Assembly (NCBI GenBank): GCA_014706385.1
Contig: JACGZH010000004.1
Location: 1,364,001-1,428,000 of the forward strand
Source of the DNA: Phaffia rhodozyma
Taxonomy: Eukaryota > Basidiomycota > Tremellomycetes > Cystofilobasidiales > Mrakiaceae
Length of the DNA: 64,000 nucleotides
Direction of reading: 5' to 3'
Shown here: one piece after another, positions 10,494 to 23,400 of the stretch
Numbering within the stretch: the first letter of the stretch is position 1
How the letters are laid out: each line of letters begins with the position of its first letter
Position numbers and translations under genes: made by a program
Notes under the pieces: model-generated
Database searches by the model: none
Told to the model about the DNA's origin: nothing
What the model saw: only the letters and a program-made list of their open reading frames with translations

Positions 10494-12348
10494 ATGGCTT
10501 CTACGTCAAATTTGGATGATCCTAGGCGTCACGTCCGTCTCGAGTTAGAGCGAGTGTCTGGGGTACGTTGTTTCTGTGTTCTTGATGTAATTGTCAAATG
10601 AGCGAAAGCATGCTTATCTCCTTTTCTTCTTGCTCGTTGCATCGGGCTCCTGTGCTGGCCCGTTCTCTTCATCTTCAACCAAACGCTGGTGATTGATCGT
10701 CGAATCAAACTAGATCGCTGGCTCCGACTTTCCTCACAACTACCCTGGAGAGGATCACTCCTGGAACTTACGAAAGTTTGCCGAGGTAAGTTCTCTTTTT
10801 GCTTTCTCAATCTTGCGTCAATTCGGAAGAGTCGATGAGTTCTTTGGATGCGCTTCCTCAGTATGGTATAATTGACCTGATCTGCTGCTTACAATCCACC
10901 CTCTCTTGAAATAAAAAACCATGTTAATCTTTCCCTCCTCACTTTATCAATCCCTTTGTAGAACCTGCAAGTAAAGATCGCCCATATCTCCGAGACGACG
11001 TGCGAGTTCGACCTGGTTGGAATCGACTCTTCTATCGCGAACGCTATTCGACGAGTCCTCATCTCTGAAGTCCCTACAGTGGCCATCGAAGACGTGTTTG
11101 TGTACAACAACACTTCCATCATCCAGGATGAGGTCCTCAGTCATCGACTTGGTCTCATTCCTTTACAGGTTGACCCGAGAAAAATCAAAATGAAAGGAGG
11201 TACGGCAGTACTCTTGATTTCCTTTGATCAAAATTACCATAGAAACACACACACTGATGTACTTATAACTTGGCATGGTGTAGCCGACTCGCCAAACGAT
11301 CAGAACACGATTGTCATGGGACTGCAAGTCGCATGTGAGCGCAACCGGGAAGCTAAGAAGGGAGAGACCGACCCTTCGCTACTATATATCAACGATTGTG
11401 GTACGTGATTTTCAGAATTATCAAAGCAACGGATTGTTGCTGAATATAAGTTCGTTTTGTTACGCCATCAGTCTACGCCTCAGACCTTGTATGGAAACCT
11501 GCGGGTCGACAGGAAACCACGTTCGGAACCAACACGCCGAGGTCTGTAGTTGATGATGTCTTGATTGCTAAGCTGCGACCTGGACAGGTTCGTCAAACTT
11601 CTTCAAATCCTCTGTTATGCTGCCATAAACGTGATCAGCAGGCTTACCTTTGTATTTTCACTCTGATACTATCAGTCTATCGAGCTTGACGTCCATGCCG
11701 TCAAGGGCATTGGTAAAGACCACGCCAAGTTCTCCCCTGTCGGTTCGTCGGCTTTCTCTTCTCGATTCCATATCTACTTATCTTCCTTTTTCTCGTTCTC
11801 TAACCTGGTCTGGCGTAATTCCCGAAACCAACAAAATTTAATACAGCGACTGCCTCGTACCGACTTCTCCCTCACATCATCATCAAAGAACCCATTCCTT
11901 CCTCCGACGCCGATGAGTTTGCTGCTTGTTTCACCCCAGGCGTCGTGTCTGTCGAGACGGATTCAAAGACGAAGCAGAAGACCGTCAAAGTAGTGGAACC
12001 AAGGAAAGATACCGTTTCGAGGGAGGTCTTGAGACATGACAAGTTTAAGGATAAGGTCGAGTTGACCAGGATCAGGGATCACTTCATTTGTACGTCTTGT
12101 ATACACTTTCCCAGTGCTTTACTCATGCCTCGCGCGCATACGACGAGCTCTATGGAATATTGACTAATCTTTACTTTGTTTCTTGATTTGGATCGAATCC
12201 TACGTCAACAGTCAGCATTGAGTCTGTCGGAGCTTACCAACCTGAAGATTTACTTCCGGAAGCGATCAACGTCCTCCTTGGAAAGATCGATAGCGTCGAG
12301 TCATCTCTCAAGGCTCTCGATAGTCAGACCTCGGAAGGTCGATCGTGA
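10494..12348 (+). CDS. RPC40: RNA polymerases I and III subunit AC40
   Basis: Alpha-like assembly subunit shared by Pol I and Pol III; it pairs with AC19 to scaffold the large subunits. Eight exons: 10494-10562, 10714-10785, 10962-11199, 11284-11400, 11472-11587, 11676-11742, 11847-12089, 12212-12348, giving 352 aa, close to yeast Rpc40 (335 aa). The key alpha-motif is 'FDLVGIDSSIANAIRRVLIS', followed by 'EVPTVAIEDVFVYNNTS' and 'LSHRLGLIPLQVDP'. The C-terminal dimerisation half contains 'FSIESVGAYQPEDLL'. All seven introns are GT-AG and the spliced CDS length is divisible by three. The Pol III subunit RPC2 lies 8 kb away on the other strand, but the two genes are not adjacent. Confidence 0.95.
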
Positions 12349-12834
12349 TCGCCCTTGCTTCCATCATTTCCTTCTGCTCTTCCAAGAGAACGGTGTTTTC
12401 TCTCGCCGTCATTTCTTTATTGCGTACGTGGTTAGAGCGAGAAATGGTTTAAAAAACTGAAATTATACAAAAGACTGGATCAATGTTATCAACTCTTCTC
12501 AAAACATGTCATTTTTGTGCGTGTATAAAGACAAGTGAATGAGTCAATGGGAAAAGATAAAGGATGGGAACGTATGAAGAATGCGAGAGTGATGCATATC
12601 TTCATTCTGAGCCGGCGGCAAATACAGTATGAAAGAAAGTATAGGGTTAATTTTGAAACGGGATGTGAAAGACGATACAAAGAAGACGAATAGAAACGAG
12701 AACGACGGGTGCAAATGCGTCGAACATTGGAAAGAAAGCCCTATTGAACAGACGACACTGAAAGGAGCGCAAAAAAAACCGATGAAACGAGATAAGAATG
12801 TCAAACCGAGGTTACAAACACCCTGTCAGATGGG
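12349..12834. other. Convergent intergenic region
   Basis: 486 bp between the stop codons of RPC40 (+) and the BAR-SH3 gene (-). The reading frames here are short and show no family resemblance. I see no structured element. Confidence 0.5.
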
Positions 12835-15536
12835 CTAGTTCGGATCGAAAAACGGGTTTCTCTCATCCTCTGCTTCTAAGCTTCTGGCACTTTTCCTTCC
12901 TGTCGATTCACCTCCCGGAGACCACACCCCGCTTCCTCCACTGACCGTTCCTCTCCTTTGCGATGGCGGCGGTGGCGGCGGCACAGGCTTCTTGCCGCCC
13001 AATCGACCCAAGCCAAGAGAAACGCCGGATGTCGGCTGTCGGAAAGGGCTTGTGCTTGTGTTTGTCAATCCGACTTTATCATCGTACGCCTCCTCCTCAT
13101 CATTGAAATCCGATCTATCGGTAGATCTTGATCGTCTATTTCGATCAATGCTACGACCGTTTCGATCTCTTCTAATGTTGAACTCAGATTCAGATTCAGG
13201 ATCAGAGTCCGAGTAACCCCCGCGTTGCTTGGTGCTGCTGTGAGAGCCATAAGTGGTGTGCTTAGGTCGGCTTGGCTGATGGGAATGATCGTCTTCATCC
13301 GAGTATTGGAAGGATGACCGTTCGTCCCTGGTAGATCGATCGTCAAGCCCGTTTCGAAGAGGAGGAGAGAATCTGGAGGAAGCAGACTGTTGGATGGGCT
13401 GAGTGAACGATCGGCCAGCGGACGTAGGGCGCTGGGTGGAAAGAAGAGGAGGTACTGGAGGAGCGGTCTTTCGAATCAAGGGAAGCGGCTGGGTGTAGGC
13501 CGAGGGGAAGAGTCCAGACTTGCCGGACGAGAGGGTTCCTTTCCACCAGTCCTCGGAGACTTCCTCGATAACAGTGATGACTGTTTATCGGAAGTAGAAA
13601 ATGCACATGGCGAGAAGTATTAAGGAGAAAGGCCTCATGAAAAGGTAAATGAGAGAGCAAGAAAGTTAACTGACCATCTCCAACTCTGAGAGTCAGCTCA
13701 TCCCTTTCTACACCTTTATAATCGAATGTGGCCCTCACTATCTTTCCCCATCCGGCGCCCGCCTCGGCAACCGACGAGGTTGTCAACCGTCTTCCACCTA
13801 AAGATGGTCTGTCTGGCATGGTGATTGCTTCTTTATGGCTTACATCTTTTCTCCTTTCAGCTATATCCCCGTCCTCCTCTTCGCCGTTCAGCGGGCCCCA
13901 ACTTTTTCGTCCTCCTGGAATATAACCAGCCACAGAAACGCCGTTAAATCCGTTTGAGCCTCCTCCAATCGACTTCTTGCGAAGTGATCCAAAGAGGGAC
14001 TTTTTCTCATTGTCTGTCTGAGACTTTGTACTGTTCGATCGAGATCGATTGATGTTCTTCTCAGAAGCAGACGCAAACACTGGCTCGGCAAACATCGCAG
14101 CTCTAGCAGCTGCATTCGACACCTTCTTGGGCGCGGCAGACGAATGATAGGGTGTGGACGCAGCGTAAGATCTGTGATTCGTCCAAGATATACAGAACAA
14201 TGTTTAGCGAGTGATGAGCTGGGTAGCATGGTGGCTATTGGAATCAAGTTGAACTCACGATGACCCCAAGCTGTCTTGAAGCTCAACTAGAACATCTCTC
14301 TGCTGATCCAAGAATGAGACTTGAGCCTGAAGAAACCCGTTAAGATCACTGTGGAAGACAACGCATCAGCTGATGAACGGACAAAGATGGACAAAGACGC
14401 CGAAGACATGGTAACGGACTCTAAATAGGCACCCTCGTTTTGGCTGATTTCTTCCATGCGCATCTCAACGTCTTCTTGTGTCTCATCGAACCTCGCTCTA
14501 GCTACTCGGACCTCCTCGTCCAGAGCCGGACTCGATTTTTTAGAGGTTAATTGTCGTTTTTGAGCGGCGTCCATCGCCAATCTAGGAGAAACTCAAAAGG
14601 TATTTTATTTCAGCAGAAAGATCGGATCTTCTTGAAGATGATGCAGAAAGAGAAAACCGACCTTCGAGACTCAAGCTTCTTTCGTGCCGCAGAGTAATCC
14701 TTCATTTCTTCAGTACTCCTCTCTAAGAACGTTTATGACCAGTCAGAAGTGATCAGTGATCCATTTGTTCTCGGCTCGAGAGAACTAGAAACGGAGGATG
14801 ACACGAACCCAATCCGGACAAGAATCCTGCGATGAGTTCCTCTGCGTATCTTTCTTGAACAGCGGCAATCTTGCATTGCGCTCTTCCTATCTCAAGTAGG
14901 CGCTGTCCATATGAGCTTCGGAGGCCAAGCTCGGTTCCGAAGTGAACCATAGTGAGACCGACGTGCTCGATTAGAAGCACTTTGGAACCATCGGTTTGGA
15001 GCTCAGGCGCTTCGATCTTTTCTCGTTTTGTGATTGATTTCAAGTACGCGGCGGACGTCTGAGACAAACTTTTGATTGTGAAAAGGGGATTGATATATTG
15101 TAAATCACACTGGGGGAGATCATCATGATAGATAGGACAGAACCAACCGTTCGACTGCTTTCCGTTTAAGCTCAACCTCCGTCTCGAGGTCTTGAAACGC
15201 GCGACTGAAGAAAAAAATGGTATTTCGTACGTATATGTATGTATGTATGTCAGTGCCATTCGCTCGAGTTATCAGACTGTGTGACTGCTTCAAAGTAGCC
15301 TTCGCTGACCTATGTTGAGTTTTTTCCTCCTTGAACAGTTTCTCTCCTGTCCATTGAGAGAACTTGTCTATCTGTGAGTTTTACATCGTCAGGACACCAC
15401 AAACAAATCATAGAGGTGAGCAACGAGTAGAGATCAGTTATCTGAACGAGTTTCAACTTGGCACACGCATAGAATTGAAATGAAACGCAAATGATTTATG
15501 AAAACTAACCTGTTTGCCTGCTTTTTTGAAACTCAT
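12835..15536 (-). CDS. BAR-domain plus SH3-domain protein (endophilin/amphiphysin-like)
   Basis: Nine exons from 15536: 15510-15536, 15310-15371, 15144-15204, 14809-15109, 14662-14722, 14420-14581, 14259-14348, 13675-14171, 12835-13580 (668 aa). The N-terminal ~290 aa form a charged helical BAR-type region: 'MSFKKAGKQIDKFSQWTGEK', 'TEVELKRKAVERL', then long Glu/Arg/Leu helices through 'ARFDETQEDVEMRMEEIS'. A Ser-rich linker follows, then an SH3 domain: 'RATFDYKGVERDELTLRVGD', 'VITVIEEVSEDWWKGTLS' and 'GKSGLFPSAY', with the ALYDY-equivalent, WW and P-x-x-Y positions intact. The C-terminal ~230 aa are proline- and Ser/Arg-rich and probably disordered. Such proteins sense or bend membrane at endocytic sites and recruit actin regulators through SH3. 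It is not a close match to Rvs167, so I give no symbol. The exon 3 donor (GTTCTG) was chosen on frame. Confidence 0.82.
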
Positions 15537-15850
15537 CTTGTTCTACCTTAGTCCAAGCAGACGTATGAACTGTCAGCACTCAAACTCCCGATTCCAAGCT
15601 CAAAGAGCACTCACACAATCAGACACGCACTCTCTAGTAATGACTGGGTTGAAGGAAACACGAGATGGCAAGCAATAAAGCAAGCGAGCGTACAAACGAG
15701 CCATTTACTGCGTAAAGTCCGATACCACGTGGCCCGACCTTAAGATGATATTCAAATTAAATCATTTTTAATTAAGTATGCGTCATGCCATCACCTGGTT
15801 TTAGCAGAGCGCGTCCGTCTCCTTTTGCATCTTGATCAAGCACCCCCATC
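15537..15850. other. Divergent promoter region, BAR-SH3 gene / membrane protein gene
   Basis: 314 bp between divergent start codons. It contains an AT-rich patch (about 15745-15778). No gene is seen. Confidence 0.45.
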
Positions 15851-16531
15851 ATGTCGTCCGAAAAGAATCCTCCTAAGTCAACAACACCTCCTAGTCCACA
15901 TGATCCGTACATGTTGGTTCCTATACTGTCTGTCATCGTGCTATGCTTAGTTTTCATTGGCTTCCGCCGAGCTAGGGCGATGAAGTCCGCTGTAGGCTAC
16001 CGGTTAGTTTTACGCGTCCTTCTCTCGTTTGGACCGTTTATTGGGAGATTGATCGTGGTGGTAGTGCCTCTTCAACGTTTGTTTCTTGTGTATCAATAAT
16101 AGTCTCACCAATCGCACGATTCATGGTCCTGGTCGAATCCGGTTGGACGATGAAGAGCGAGATATACAGGCGTCAAGTAATCTCTCGGACGAAGAGGACG
16201 AGCTTTATGACAACCAGGTAGGTATCAAATTCTCATCGTCATTCTTGCCTTCTTTCTACCCGTGCTGACCGCGGTCCACTCTCGTACGAATCCTAAGTCT
16301 CCCATACCATCCCTCCCATCCTCCCCTGTCCTTCCGCCTCGACATTCAAGTCCCCAACTCTTTAGACTTGGAAACGAAGCAGGCGATCTGGGTTCGCTAG
16401 AAGTAGCAGCATCACCGGATGATGTGGATGGAGAACTTGACGCGGATGCTGTGGAACTTCCGTCCAAAGTGAACCTTCCGATGAGCAGAACGGCAAGCTC
16501 CCGGTCGAATGGCTCTAGTCATCGAAAATGA
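15851..16531 (+). CDS. Small single-pass membrane protein, uncharacterised
   Basis: Three exons (15851-16002, 16103-16217, 16298-16531) give 166 aa. A short polar N-terminus rich in Pro, Ser and Thr is followed by one hydrophobic segment at about residues 20-38 ('YMLVPILSVIVLCLVFIGF'). An Arg-rich stop-transfer sequence ('RRARAMK') then suggests an N-out/C-in single-pass topology. The rest is acidic ('LDDEERDIQASSNLSDEEDE') and then Ser/Pro-rich, probably cytosolic and disordered. No signal-peptide cleavage site is evident, so the segment could be a signal anchor. I recognise no family. The first two introns are well supported (GTTAGT and GTAGGT donors), and the length is divisible by three. 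Confidence 0.65.
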
Positions 16532-17087
16532 AAAAACGGATGGAGAAAACCCTTCGCAAATCAAAGCCGATTTCAACACGCTTCATCATATACCTCAAAG
16601 AGATTTAAAGTCGGACACGTGCCGCGGTTCGTTCCTCGATCTTGTTCCAGTGCGTTTGATGTTCACCCAGTCCATCCGTCCTTCGTCAAAGAGATCGATA
16701 CGTCTTGTCTCTTGTTGTGATATTTCGTTTTCTCTCAATAGAACTGCGAAATAGATATAGTACACAGAGCTACAATGCATCATGTAACTAGGGAGGCTTA
16801 AAATACTATGTAACGACGTTGATCCAAATGATCCTATCACGCTCTAAACTTCAAGAGAGAAAGAATAGTTACACAATATATTATCCCGACCAGTGCGTTG
16901 CCGGTGACGCTCTGTTCTGTTGTGAAAGGAAAAATGCCCCAGGCGTTGGTGATTCTAACACTGGCACATCCTCCAACTTTCCTCTTCATAAGAAAAAAAC
17001 ATTGAGGTCACCTTTATCAGTTGATCAAATCTTTTCTCTGAAACTAGAAAAAAGCATACAAGGGATTGAGAAAGCAGATGAAAATGC
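16532..17087. other. Convergent intergenic region
   Basis: 556 bp between the stop codons of the small membrane protein gene (+) and ASK1 (-). I see no gene, repeat or structured element. An optional extra 3' exon of ASK1 could lie at its right end. Confidence 0.45.
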
Positions 17088-20000
17088 TCACCCATTGAAC
17101 GTCATCATCTCGTCTGGCCCATACAACCCCCACTGCTGGTTCCTCTGTATATCCAAACCTTGCCCCACACCCTGCACGCCTCCAACTCCACCGCCCGAAC
17201 CGCTCGGACCAATCCCACCGTTCCCCGTTCCGAACAACGTCTGGGTTGTGTCCGTTCTTGTTCTTTCTATTGGATCGCCACCTCTCTGAATAGTTGATTC
17301 CCAAGTATCGCCCTGATCGTCACGATGAGAGATTAAGCTCGAATCGTACCGATCCTGCGCAAGATTATGTTGACCGGATGACATTGGCTGGAAGGGATCT
17401 TCGGCGGGAGGTCGGACGTAGTCGTACTGCCTACCACTGAGAGATCCTTGGGATTGATGAGATGAGCGAACATGTTCGTACGATCGAGTTGTGGATGCCG
17501 AACCAACTGCGGATCTCGTAGATGATGAAGACGACGTCAGAGGAAAAATGCCGGGATTGGATGTGGAAGAAGAGGCCGATATGTGATATGATGGTTGACG
17601 AAGGGGACGATCGATCTTGAAAGAGTCATCCGAGTCATCCGAATAGTCCAGCTGGTCTCTTGTTTGAGAGCTAGAAACCTGAGAGATATGTTCTACTGGA
17701 GCGTATTGTCGAGGCGGAAGCTGAGCATAAGATATGTGTTGTTGTTGCTGTTGGTGTTGCTGCTGTAGAGAATGGTAAGACGCAGAGGATAGCGAAGCCT
17801 GGTAGGACCCTCCTGGAATTGAGGTCTTTTCATCGTTATCATCATCATCGTCGTCGTCATCTGAATCTGAATCCGAGTCAGAGGATCCAAAAGAGGCATT
17901 CGCCTGATCGACTATCTGATGTTCAAATGATTCTCCCCCTGAAGCCGCGCCTTTCGAGTTGTAAATGTGCGTCCCTGCAGTAGGCGAGTCGAACGATACA
18001 AGTCCCAGATTTCTGTGTGGTTGTCCGTGGCTTTGATTCGATATTTGGTTGTTGGAGACTTGGAAATCTCTCGGTCGGTCCTGCTGAGAATCCTGGAAGG
18101 TTGATTTTGCGCTACTGCCAAAATCAATCTGTCCACCTGTCCTACTTATGCTCGAGTCGATACCTGTTGATCGGCTTCGATCTTGGTCGCCGTCACTAAA
18201 GATGGGTGGCCTACCCAAATTAGAGGGTCGATTCGAACTTGCTTCCCTCCATGACGGTCTAGGAGGAGTAGGCATCCCCTGAAACGAGTTTGCCGTCATG
18301 TTCCTTCCTCCGTTTCTCTCTGAATGTAAGAGCCCGCGAACGACACTTCCCACGGCCTGTTTCACAGGCGACGGCACCAACATGCCTGTTGCCCCTCCGA
18401 CTCCTCCCCAACTATTACCCCGGAGAGTGTTCGACATCGTAAAGTTCATGGTCACCGGCGGACTCATACCTGGCGGTAGTTCATCCAATGAGTCATCCGA
18501 GTCGGAATCTAACGGCGTCGACTGACGGTGGTAACTTGGCTTTTTGGCGGCCGAGAGAGGAGTCGACCGAAGGTCCGTTAGCCCGTTCCATTTATTGGTA
18601 GCAGATGGTCTACGCGGTGTACCTGACGGAACAAAGTCAGGTTCAGATCTATTCTTCGAATTGGTTCCTGAGGATCGCATAGATGCTGGGATCTTCGGGA
18701 CAGGTTGAGTCTCGGAAGCAACAGAAGAGTATCGCGGGTTGGGATGCTCCTTATTCTGATGGAACGGATTTGAGGGATGAGGGGGGCCATGGATGGAAAG
18801 TTCAGCGAACGAAGGTGTAAATGTCGAATCTTGGCCAAGTCGAGACACATTCCCAGGTTCGCGGTTATCTCCTCTATAAGCGGTAGTAAACGACGCATCA
18901 GGAGAATCTTGATCCGAATCGTACGCATCATCATGTCGAGTATAGGAAGGTGCAAGAGCAGCAGCAGCAGAAGCTGCCAGTGCCGCATTTGCTCCTGCCT
19001 CTTGACTCAAATAGTTTCTTCCTCCCCCAACTCTTTGTATTCCTCTTCCTGGTTCAGAGCTTCCGCGTCGGTCAACGCCATTCTCGACCTGAAGGCTATC
19101 GTCATGGTCGGCCTGAATGTCTGCTTCAGCTTTTCGAGTTAGAACCTCATGAGGGGGTGGCATAATTAAGTCCGACATCATCGAGGGTGAGAGGAACGAG
19201 CCTGATTCCTCCGGTTCCTCGCTTTCAGCTCGAAGGCCGAACCCTCCTCGGCTCGGATGAGGATGATGTGACGATGTGGATGTAGGACCGATATTGGGAG
19301 TTGATGATCCAACTGCGGCCCCCAATCCAGCGAGAAAAGACGAGTCTGATGTCATATGAGAAGATGGTGCGCTGGGCGTCGAGACCCCTACTGAAGAATA
19401 AGATGATGCATCCGGATGGCGCAGAGAAGAGTGATTTGCTGATGGGCTGGATGTGTGATCGGTCGAAGCTGATGGATGAGCGTAAGGCTGATGGGCGGTA
19501 ACATCGGCAGGGTCGGGTTCTGTACCATCAGGTACTCGAGCTTGAGCGGCCATCTCGAAGAAGTTTCTCCAGAACTGAAGAATCGCAGGATAGTAGATGA
19601 TCGAGTTGATGAATGTTGGGTGCGAGGAAGTAATGAACAAGTAATCAGCTAGTGTATCAAAAGATTGATTCCCCAAGCTGCCACGATAGCTCTTCGCCTA
19701 AATCATCAAGTGTATCGTTGCTACCAGCAAGCGCCTCGGTTCCTCTAACAATTCAACAACAGGGAAAGCGCATAACTCACCTTTGCATACTCTCTCGTAG
19801 GTTCGCTCACTTCATTGAACTTTTTGACAGCAGGAATGACCCTAGTAGTGATGATTTGATGAAAGTCTGAAAAGTTCTTATCTATGTCTTGAAGGAGGAA
19901 GATGTTGAGCTGCTCATGTTGCTCGATCTGGCTCATTTGAAAAGTATTTTGTATTTGTCAGTTTCTTTTGTCGGAACGACGGTCATGTCGAATGGAAAGG

Positions 20001-20099
20001 TGAATACAGAGATATGTAAGAGAAAGATATATAACAGACCTGGACGCTGATTGGGGCCGTCTGGTCGATTTCCGGAATAGATAGACGGTCGGATACCAT
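17088..20099 (-). CDS. ASK1: DASH/Dam1 kinetochore complex subunit ASK1
   Basis: The DASH complex forms rings on spindle microtubules and couples kinetochores to them; Ask1 is a CDK-regulated subunit. Three exons from 20099 (20040-20099, 19781-19927, 17088-19574) give 897 aa. The conserved part is short and N-terminal: 'EQLNIFLLQDIDKNFSDFHQ', 'TTRVIPAVKKFNEVSEPTRE', then across the second intron 'FWRNFFEMAAQ'. This matches the Ask1 pattern of a helical domain ending in FW-x-x-FFE. The remaining ~800 aa are Ser/Pro/Gln-rich, with an Asp run near residue 605 and many SP/TP sites suited to mitotic kinases. The protein is much longer than yeast Ask1 (292 aa), as is common in basidiomycetes. The stop at 17088 coincides with a GTGAGC donor, so splicing there could replace the last residues with a few others. 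Confidence 0.85.
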
Positions 20100-20467
20100 G
20101 TTTAGGATGACCTTGGGTGTAAACTGCTATGTATTCCTCGTTGCCAATGATGATGACGATGGAAAAAATGTAAGTTGTCGGTCAAGCAGTCGAGGGATCT
20201 GTGAGCGAAATGAGTTTGATGACAGTTAAAGAAAAAACACGAGAGGTCACTCTCTTTGACGCGTCGAGAAAATGCAGACGCGTAATGAATATATCACGTG
20301 ATTCTGATTTCCGTTCTGTCCAGATGTTATGGCCGGGGTGTCTCAATACTTCTCGAAGAGGTAAATTGAGTATGTACATTGCATGAAATCATACATCCAC
20401 TAAGGTACGTGTAGAGAAGAGAGTAGACTAAATTATGAATGAGAGGATATACGCTTCCATTGAAGTT
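20100..20467. other. Intergenic region between RPC2 and ASK1 (same strand)
   Basis: 368 bp from the start codon of ASK1 (20099) to the stop of RPC2 (20468). No gene is seen. It must hold the ASK1 promoter and the RPC2 3' end. Confidence 0.4.
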
Positions 20468-23400
20468 TTAAACAGCGTCCTGTGGATGATGATTATCGAA
20501 AACCCAAAGACAGCAAGTTAGTATGATGCAGTAAAAATGATAGTATCCTTCAAAAAGAGGATACGAGAGAAAAGGAAAAAGTGAAAAGCTGAAAGCTCTC
20601 TACGAACCTCGAATTGAAGACGAGGAACAATGTTCATAGCCAGCAGCTGTTCCGTTAAATTATAAGAAGAAAAATGTCAGAAAGCTTATCCTGTGCAAGA
20701 ATTATCGGCAAGAAGGAATGAAAGTATAGTGTACCTCTTGGAATAGGAGCTTGGCAGCATATGGCAGCGTTACCTTGACGACGTGTTTGGATGATTTGCA
20801 GTAAGAGCACCATCTGTCGTCGATACCATTCCGACAAGGAAATTGCATGTCAGAATGTTGCCATTGCATTTGAAAGTAGCTGAGATAATGAAGTAAGACG
20901 AACCCGTTGTAACCCATTAGACCGCATTTCTCACACGCATCCGTGTCGAACGAGTCTGAAGAGATCATCAGTCGCTCAAGCATCAATTGAGTTGCACCAT
21001 AACCAACCAAGCTATAATACAGCCAAATGACAATAAAAGTCGGTAAGTGCTCGCCCAAGGAAGATATCGATGAGATAGGAAGAGATAGATCTTACCAATC
21101 TCGCTCCATCTCTCCTAATCGAAGACCTCCTTCTCGGCTACGTCCTTCTGTCGGCTGCCGAGTCAGCGTTGCACGAGGACCCCGGGGTCGAGCGTGCATC
21201 TTGTCCATGACCATATGCTTGAGCTTTTGGTAGTAGATTGGTCCAAAGAAGACATATGCCTCTAAGGGCTGTCCGGTGATGCCACTAGTGAGCATATCCT
21301 TTCCAGCATAGCTGAATCCGCTCTCGATCAAGATTTGTTGCATGTCCTCGACCTTGGAACCACCAAAAGCAGTTCCATACTGGAGCTTGCCGGAAAGTAC
21401 ACCAGCTTTACCCGCCAGTAATTCGATCATCTTTCCTACCGTCATTCGACTGGGGAAACCGTGAGGGTTCATGATGATATCGGCTATGATCCCAATTACA
21501 GAAGTTTGGATCAGGCATATGCTGTGGAAAGTAGCTCACTAAAGATAGAATAGAGAACTCACGGCAAATGCCCTGGTCATTGAAAGGCATATCTTCTTGC
21601 GGGACAATCAATCCACACACTCCTTTCTGCCCGTGCCTAGACGAAAACTTATCTCCCAATTCCGGCCGTCGAGTTTGTCGAATAAGGACCTTGATCAAAA
21701 GCTGATCGTTCTCGCTATCAGTCAACATGACTTTGTCGATGTATCCCGCTATCGGACTCTTGTATGATAAAGGTGCGTTTTTGAACGTATCGGTCGCCAC
21801 GGCCGTACCGGCTGTGTACGAGTTGTCATTCGCGTTCGTCGGTGTTTGTTTGTTGATGTAGACATCTCCAGGATCGACTCGTTCTCCTGCTCCAGCAATT
21901 CCGTCGGATTGCAAGATGTCGTACTTTTTGAGAGGAACGTTGGTTCCCGGTGCTAAAGGAGTGTCGGCGATACGGTCGAAGCTGTTCAATGAACAATGAT
22001 AATCAACAAGAAATGAAAGTGTCGTTCAGCGAATTATGCGAGACGATAATGTCCATTGATGGACAAGACTACTAACGTTCCATTGGGGTATTTTCGAATC
22101 ATGGTCACATTTTTTCTCAAAACCTGACAACGCCCATAACCTCGATCCACAGAAGCCTGAATAAGATAGACATATCAGCATCGGTTGGTTGATCTATACT
22201 ATTCACTGGCATTTGCACCTCCCAGAATATGCCAAACTAACCTTGTTCAAAATCAGCGCATCCTCGATATCGTATCCCGAGAAACTCATGACCGCGACTG
22301 TTGCATTTTGTCCGGCTGGTAACTTGTCGTAACCAATCAACTCGATCGTCTTGGTCTTCACCATGGGTTGTTGTGGGTAGACCATTAGGTAGAGCAGGGT
22401 ATCGATCCTTTCGAGCTGGTTGTAGGCTATGGCTCCAATCGCTTGTTTTCCCATTGCACATTGATAGGTATTTCGGGGAGACTGGTTATGATGAGGATAA
22501 GGAATGAGGCCAGCTACGGCCCCTAAAATAGTGAACGGCTCAATCTCGAGATGGGTGGTACCAGGAACGATCATGTGCTCATACAGAGCTATTAACGAGT
22601 CGTTTTCTTCATTACAGTCGAGGTACTCGATGAGTCCGTCTACCAGGAAGTCGTCGAATGATTTTTTGCCGGCTTTGAGGAGCTACATTTCCAACACGGG
22701 ACAGATCAGATTGTTTCATAGTATTACGGTCTGAGTGAACCCAAAGCAGAAATGTGAAAACTTACAGCGATGTGAGATTCTTTTACTCGAGGCACGCCGT
22801 CATCGACAATGATCATCGGTCGACAGATTCGACCTCCGTCACTAGCAATGTAGACAGTTCGATGATGATGATTGATATAGATTCCAACAAACTCGGACAT
22901 CTTTCCTGCTCGACGAAGTTTTCGGAAATTGGTCACAAAATGAACTGGGGTTGAGGTCAGGCCGACGGTGTTTCCGTTGACATTGACCATATATGTTCCT
23001 TTTCGGTAAAGCTCGTTTCCAGTCACCAAGGAGCAATCTTTCAAAGAAAAAGATGAGACAGAAGATCAGATGTTCTGATCATAAGAATGTTGAGCAGTAT
23101 ATGAGTATGCGCACCTTCTACGCCAAGCAAGTAAGCAATCTGAGTGACAGCGGCGTCTGGTACATCAGTCGTAATATGCGTCATCAGAGCCAGGTTTTTC
23201 ACCAACCCACAGGCCTCTCCTTCAGGTGTATCACTAGGACAAAGCATTCCCCATTGGGATGGTTGTAATGCTCTCGGTCCAGACACCTTTCTCGTCTTTT
23301 CAAACTGAGAACTGATCCTAGTCATCATTCCAAGTGCAGAGATGAATGACAGTCGACTGAGTACATGGGTTACTCCGGCACGCTCCATCTTGAATCGTTT

